From assembly GCF_900091575.1 (NCBI RefSeq), contig NZ_FMCR01000003.1, positions 124,001-188,000 on the forward strand: DNA of 64,000 bases, given 5' to 3'. Under the pieces are notes generated by a model. The model ran no database searches, was not told the DNA's origin, and was given only the letters and a program-made list of their open reading frames with translations. Made by a program: the position numbers and the translations under genes. Below, in pieces: positions 59,795 to 64,000 of the stretch (the stretch's first letter is position 1; each line of letters opens with the position of its first letter). Origin of the DNA: Micromonospora saelicesensis (GTDB taxonomy: Bacteria > Actinomycetota > Actinomycetes > Mycobacteriales > Micromonosporaceae).

Positions 59795-61189
59795 TCAGAC
59801 GGTGATCCGGCCGGCGCCGGCGCCCGCCGTCACGATGGACTTGACGGTGCTCGCGGTGTCCAGCTGGTAGGAGTACGGGATGCTGGCCACGCTGCCGCCG
59901 GCCTGGCCGGTGGGCGAGTTGACGAAGTGGTTGTTGCGGGCGACCAGGCTGCCGGGCCCCGAGTCCCCCTCACCGAGGTGGTACGGGTCGTCGACGTTCT
60001 CGAAGTAGTTGCCCTCGACGAGCACCCCGGCATTCTCGGTGGACGCCACGCCGTAGCCGCCGTTGGCCCGGTAGTAGTTGTTGTACACGTGCACCGGGTT
60101 GCCGAAGCGCACCCGGGGGTTGCGCTGGTTGCTGCCGTCGAACCAGTTGTGGTGGTAGCTCACCCGCAGGTGACCGACGTCCTGGCTGGCGTTGTCGTCG
60201 CTGTGACCGAGCAGCATGGTCTTGTCGTGGCTGAAGACCCGGTTCCATGAGACGGTGACGAAGTCCGAGCCGCGCTTGATGTCGACGGCGCCGTCGTACC
60301 CGTTGCTGAAGCTGTTGTGGTCGATCCAGATGTTGGTGGCCGACTCCTGCACGTTGATCGCGTCGTCGTTCCAGCTACGGAAGGTCAGGTTGCGGATGAT
60401 CACGTTGCGGTCGCCGCTGACGTTGAACCCGCAGCCGGCGATGGTCGCGCCGTAGTTGCCGAGGATGGTCTTGTTGGACCGGACCCGCAGCATGCCCGAG
60501 CAGGTGATCGTTCCGGACACCCGGATCACCGCGGCGCCGGTCGCGTTCAGCGCGCTGGTCAACGCCGAGGCGGTGGTGACGGTGGTGGTGGCGGCGTTGC
60601 CGCCACCGGTGGTGCCGCCGTTCTGGGTGGCCCAGCCGACCAGTGTTGACGGCGGCTGTGTGCTGGGCGGGGGAGTGCTGGACGGTGGCGGGGTGGTCGG
60701 CGGCGGGGTGGTCGGCGGCGGGGTGGTCGGCGGCGGGGTGGTCGGCGGCGGGGTGGTCGGTGTGGTGCTGCCGGTGCAGGCGACGTTGTTCAGGCTGAAG
60801 CTGCTCGGAGCCGGGTTGCTGGAGTTGTTCCAGCTCGCGTTGAAGCCGAACGTGGCGCTGGCGTTGGTAGCCAGACTGCCGTTGTAGTCGACGTTTGTCG
60901 CGGAGACCTGGTTGCCGCTCTGCGAGGCGGTGGCGCCCCACGCCTGGCTGACCTGCTGGCCGGCCCCGTACGACCAGCGCAGCGTCCACCCGGAGACCGG
61001 GTCGCCGAGGTTGGTGACTGTGACGTTGCCGGTGAACCCGCCCGGCCACTGGCTGGCGACCGAGTAGGCCACCTGGCAGCCGGCGGCCGCCTGGGCGGAC
61101 ACGGAGGTCAACAGCCCGGCGGTGACCAGGGTGGCGGTGGCTGCGGCCGTGGTGGCGATCAGCGTCATTCGACGCCGTCCTGTGCGCAT
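59795..61189 (-). CDS. Secreted pectate lyase (PL1) with N-terminal CBM2
   Basis: 464 residues. Signal peptide (LIATTAAATATLVTAGLL ... SAQAAA), a CBM2 cellulose-binding domain (about 35-140: VAYSVASQWPGGFTGNVTVT), a Thr/Pro linker of five TTPPP repeats, then a right-handed beta-helix pectate lyase with Ca-binding/catalytic features: WNDDAINVQES, IWIDHNSFSNGYDGAVDIKR and SYHHNWFDGSNQRNPRVRFG (catalytic Arg in the NPRVRFG block). Cleaves pectin in plant walls. ATG 61189 follows AAAGGAAG. A LacI-type operator lies upstream. Confidence 0.92.
   Translation of the reverse strand: MRTGRRRMTLIATTAAATATLVTAGLLTSVSAQAAAGCQVAYSVASQWPGGFTGNVTVTNLGDPVSGWTLRWSYGAGQQVSQAWGATASQSGNQVSATNVDYNGSLATNASATFGFNASWNNSSNPAPSSFSLNNVACTGSTTPTTPPPTTPPPTTPPPTTPPPTTPPPSSTPPPSTQPPSTLVGWATQNGGTTGGGNAATTTVTTASALTSALNATGAAVIRVSGTITCSGMLRVRSNKTILGNYGATIAGCGFNVSGDRNVIIRNLTFRSWNDDAINVQESATNIWIDHNSFSNGYDGAVDIKRGSDFVTVSWNRVFSHDKTMLLGHSDDNASQDVGHLRVSYHHNWFDGSNQRNPRVRFGNPVHVYNNYYRANGGYGVASTENAGVLVEGNYFENVDDPYHLGEGDSGPGSLVARNNHFVNSPTGQAGGSVASIPYSYQLDTASTVKSIVTAGAGAGRITV
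60693..60760 (-). repeat. 15-bp repeat encoding the TTPPP linker
   Basis: The unit gtggtcggcggcggg recurs at 60693, 60708, 60723, 60738 and partially at 60753, encoding the (Thr-Thr-Pro-Pro-Pro)n linker of the pectate lyase. The repeat is nearly perfect at DNA level. Confidence 0.85.
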
Positions 61190-61336
61190 GCTGCTTCCTT
61201 TCGGTGAGGCGGACGGAGGTGTCGCGACGCCCATGCCCGTGGGCGGCGAATCTCGGCCGGGACCAGTGGTCCTCGGGCCCGCCAGTGCAGGTTCGTGAAG
61301 GAAAGCGGCTCCCGCGCTCGCGCTCACCGACAAAGA

Positions 61337-61350
61337 GGCAAGCGCTTTCC
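61337..61350. promoter_or_regulatory. LacI-family operator upstream of the pectate lyase gene
   Basis: ggcaagcgctttcc, with a perfect AAGCGCTT core, is the shape of LacI/CcpA-type operators used for polysaccharide-utilisation genes. It lies about 150 bp upstream of the pectate lyase ATG in an A/T-rich patch. A second inverted pair agaac/gttct follows at 61356-61372. Confidence 0.55.
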
Positions 61351-61448
61351 CGATAAGAACATAGAAGGTTCTGAATGTAAACGGCCGGGACGGCCGATGC
61401 GGTGCACACCGGCCGTCCCGGCAGCAGCGCACCGGCCGTCCCGGTGGA

Positions 61449-63155
<1,707 letters not shown>

Positions 63156-63245
63156 TCACTCGCGGAAGCTCACCGGCGACCCTCGACGGCGGATGTTCCG
63201 CCTTCGTCGCCCTCGCGCCGGTGGCCCTACCTGGCTCCGTCGCTC

Positions 63246-63274
63246 ATTCTGATCAGCCCACGTCAATGCGTCAA
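63246..63274 (-). promoter_or_regulatory. Predicted sigma-70-type promoter of the GH5 gene
   Basis: On the minus strand: ttgacg (-35, 63274-63269), exactly 17 bp, cagaat (-10, 63251-63246). A second ttgacg lies 8 bp downstream inside the spacer. Confidence 0.55.
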
Positions 63275-63338
63275 CCTGCACCGTCGCGCCGCTGGATCGA
63301 GGGTGACCTTGACGGCCGCGGGTGGGGGCGGACACGCG

Positions 63339-63372
63339 GGAGCCCCCGGTCCCGAGCGGGACCGGGGGCTCC
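63339..63372 (-). terminator. Terminator after the DUF349 gene
   Basis: Perfect 15-bp arms (ggagcccccggtccc and complement) with a 4-nt gagc loop, 14 bp beyond the DUF349 stop. Confidence 0.85.
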
Positions 63373-63385
63373 GGACGTCGTCAGC

Positions 63386-64000
63386 TCAGCCGGCCTGCTC
63401 GGCGAGTTGGAGGAACTGCCGCTTGGAGGCGAGGGCCTGCTCAGCCTCCTTGATCCGGCGTGCGTCCCCGGCGCTCTGCGCCCGGGCCAGCCGGTCCTCG
63501 GCCTCCGCCACCTGCGCCCGCATCTGGGCGAGCAGCGGGTTGTCCTCCTTGGTGGTGCGGCGCCACGCCGAGTCCATCACGTCACGGACCTTGTCGTCGA
63601 TGACGCGCAGTCGACGCTCCAGCCCGGCGGCCGCCTCGCGGGGCACCCGGCCGGCCTCGTGCCACTGGGCCTGGATCTCCCGCAGCTTGGCCTGGGCGCC
63701 CTTCGGGTCGGCGTCGATGTCCAACGCCTCGGCCTCGGCGAGCAGGGCCTGCTTGCGCTCCAGGTTGCCGCGCTGCTCGTTGTCCCGTGCGGAGAAGACC
63801 TCGCTGCGCCGGCTGAAGAAGGCGTCCTGCGCACCCCGGAACCGTTCCCAGAGCTTCTGCTCGGCCTCCTTGGAGGCGCGCGGAGCGGCCTTCCACTGGG
63901 TCATCAGGTCCTTGAGCTGGTTGGCGGTGGCGGCCCAGTCGGTGGAGTCCGCGAGCTTCTCCGCTTCGGCGACCAACTCCTCCTTGGCGGTCTGGGCCTG
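63386..64000 (-). CDS. DUF349 domain protein (5' part outside the window)
   Basis: Only the C-terminal ~200 residues are visible; the start lies beyond 64000. They show charged helical DUF349 repeats (LKDLMTQWKAAPRASKEAEQ; LREIQAQWHEAGRVPREAAA), each about 70 residues, then a Lys/Glu/Gln-rich coiled-coil end (EAEQALASKRQFLQLAEQAG). The family is related to E. coli YicC-neighbour/RpoZ-linked proteins only loosely; the function is unknown. Confidence 0.85.
   Translation of the reverse strand, partial: QAQTAKEELVAEAEKLADSTDWAATANQLKDLMTQWKAAPRASKEAEQKLWERFRGAQDAFFSRRSEVFSARDNEQRGNLERKQALLAEAEALDIDADPKGAQAKLREIQAQWHEAGRVPREAAAGLERRLRVIDDKVRDVMDSAWRRTTKEDNPLLAQMRAQVAEAEDRLARAQSAGDARRIKEAEQALASKRQFLQLAEQAG

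Overview
This is a high-GC (roughly 70 percent) actinobacterial chromosome segment, best explained as Micromonosporaceae (Micromonospora-like). The basis is codon use with G/C in nearly every third position, frequent GTG starts, GGAGG-type ribosome binding sites, and the gene order thyX-dapA-rnj ... ftsK-rimO-pgsA-cinA-clgR-pspA ... DUF3046-recA-recX ... miaB, which runs parallel to the Mycobacterium tuberculosis Rv2754c-to-Rv2733c backbone. No tRNA, rRNA, CRISPR array, insertion sequence or prophage gene was seen.

Layout. 0.2-17.1 kb is conserved backbone: flavin thymidylate synthase, dihydrodipicolinate synthase, RNase J, an LPXTG surface protein, two overlapping YbjN-domain genes, FtsK, a guanidine exporter under a guanidine-III riboswitch, an ornithine cyclodeaminase-family protein, RimO, PgsA, CinA, and the envelope-stress trio ClgR-PspA-PspM. 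17.2-47.1 kb is a large block absent from that position in mycobacteria. It holds a giant protein with a decayed multicopper-oxidase fold plus FN3 repeats; a Nei glycosylase and Lhr helicase separated by small accessory genes; a complete Mrp Na+/H+ antiporter operon (A,C,D,E,F,G with B fused to A); two CNNM/CorC-type transporters; Spo0M; a LysE exporter and PNPOx-GNAT fusion divergent from a MocR regulator; UdgX; and an MFS exporter. 47.1-59.8 kb returns to backbone: DUF3046-recA-recX, a BKACE-type enzyme, RNase Y, a glutamate-type ABC importer (four genes), SelD, and MiaB. 59.8-64.0 kb carries a secreted pectate lyase and a GH5 glycanase, each with a cellulose-binding CBM2, and the 3' part of a DUF349 gene that runs off the end.

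How the parts work together. Several operons are welded by 4-bp ATGA/GTGA overlaps (mrp, the CNNM pair, rimO-pgsA, the YbjN pair). Genome maintenance is heavily represented (RecA/RecX with a LexA-like box, UdgX, Nei, Lhr, FtsK), and both RNase J and RNase Y are present. The most distinctive non-coding signals are six intergenic palindromes, most with GATC near their outer ends, that all lie 7-40 bp downstream of stop codons; a separate 44-bp AT-richer palindrome beside a 16-bp tandem repeat at the 3' end of lhr; a well-supported guanidine-III riboswitch; and a 17-codon leader ORF overlapping the start of rny.
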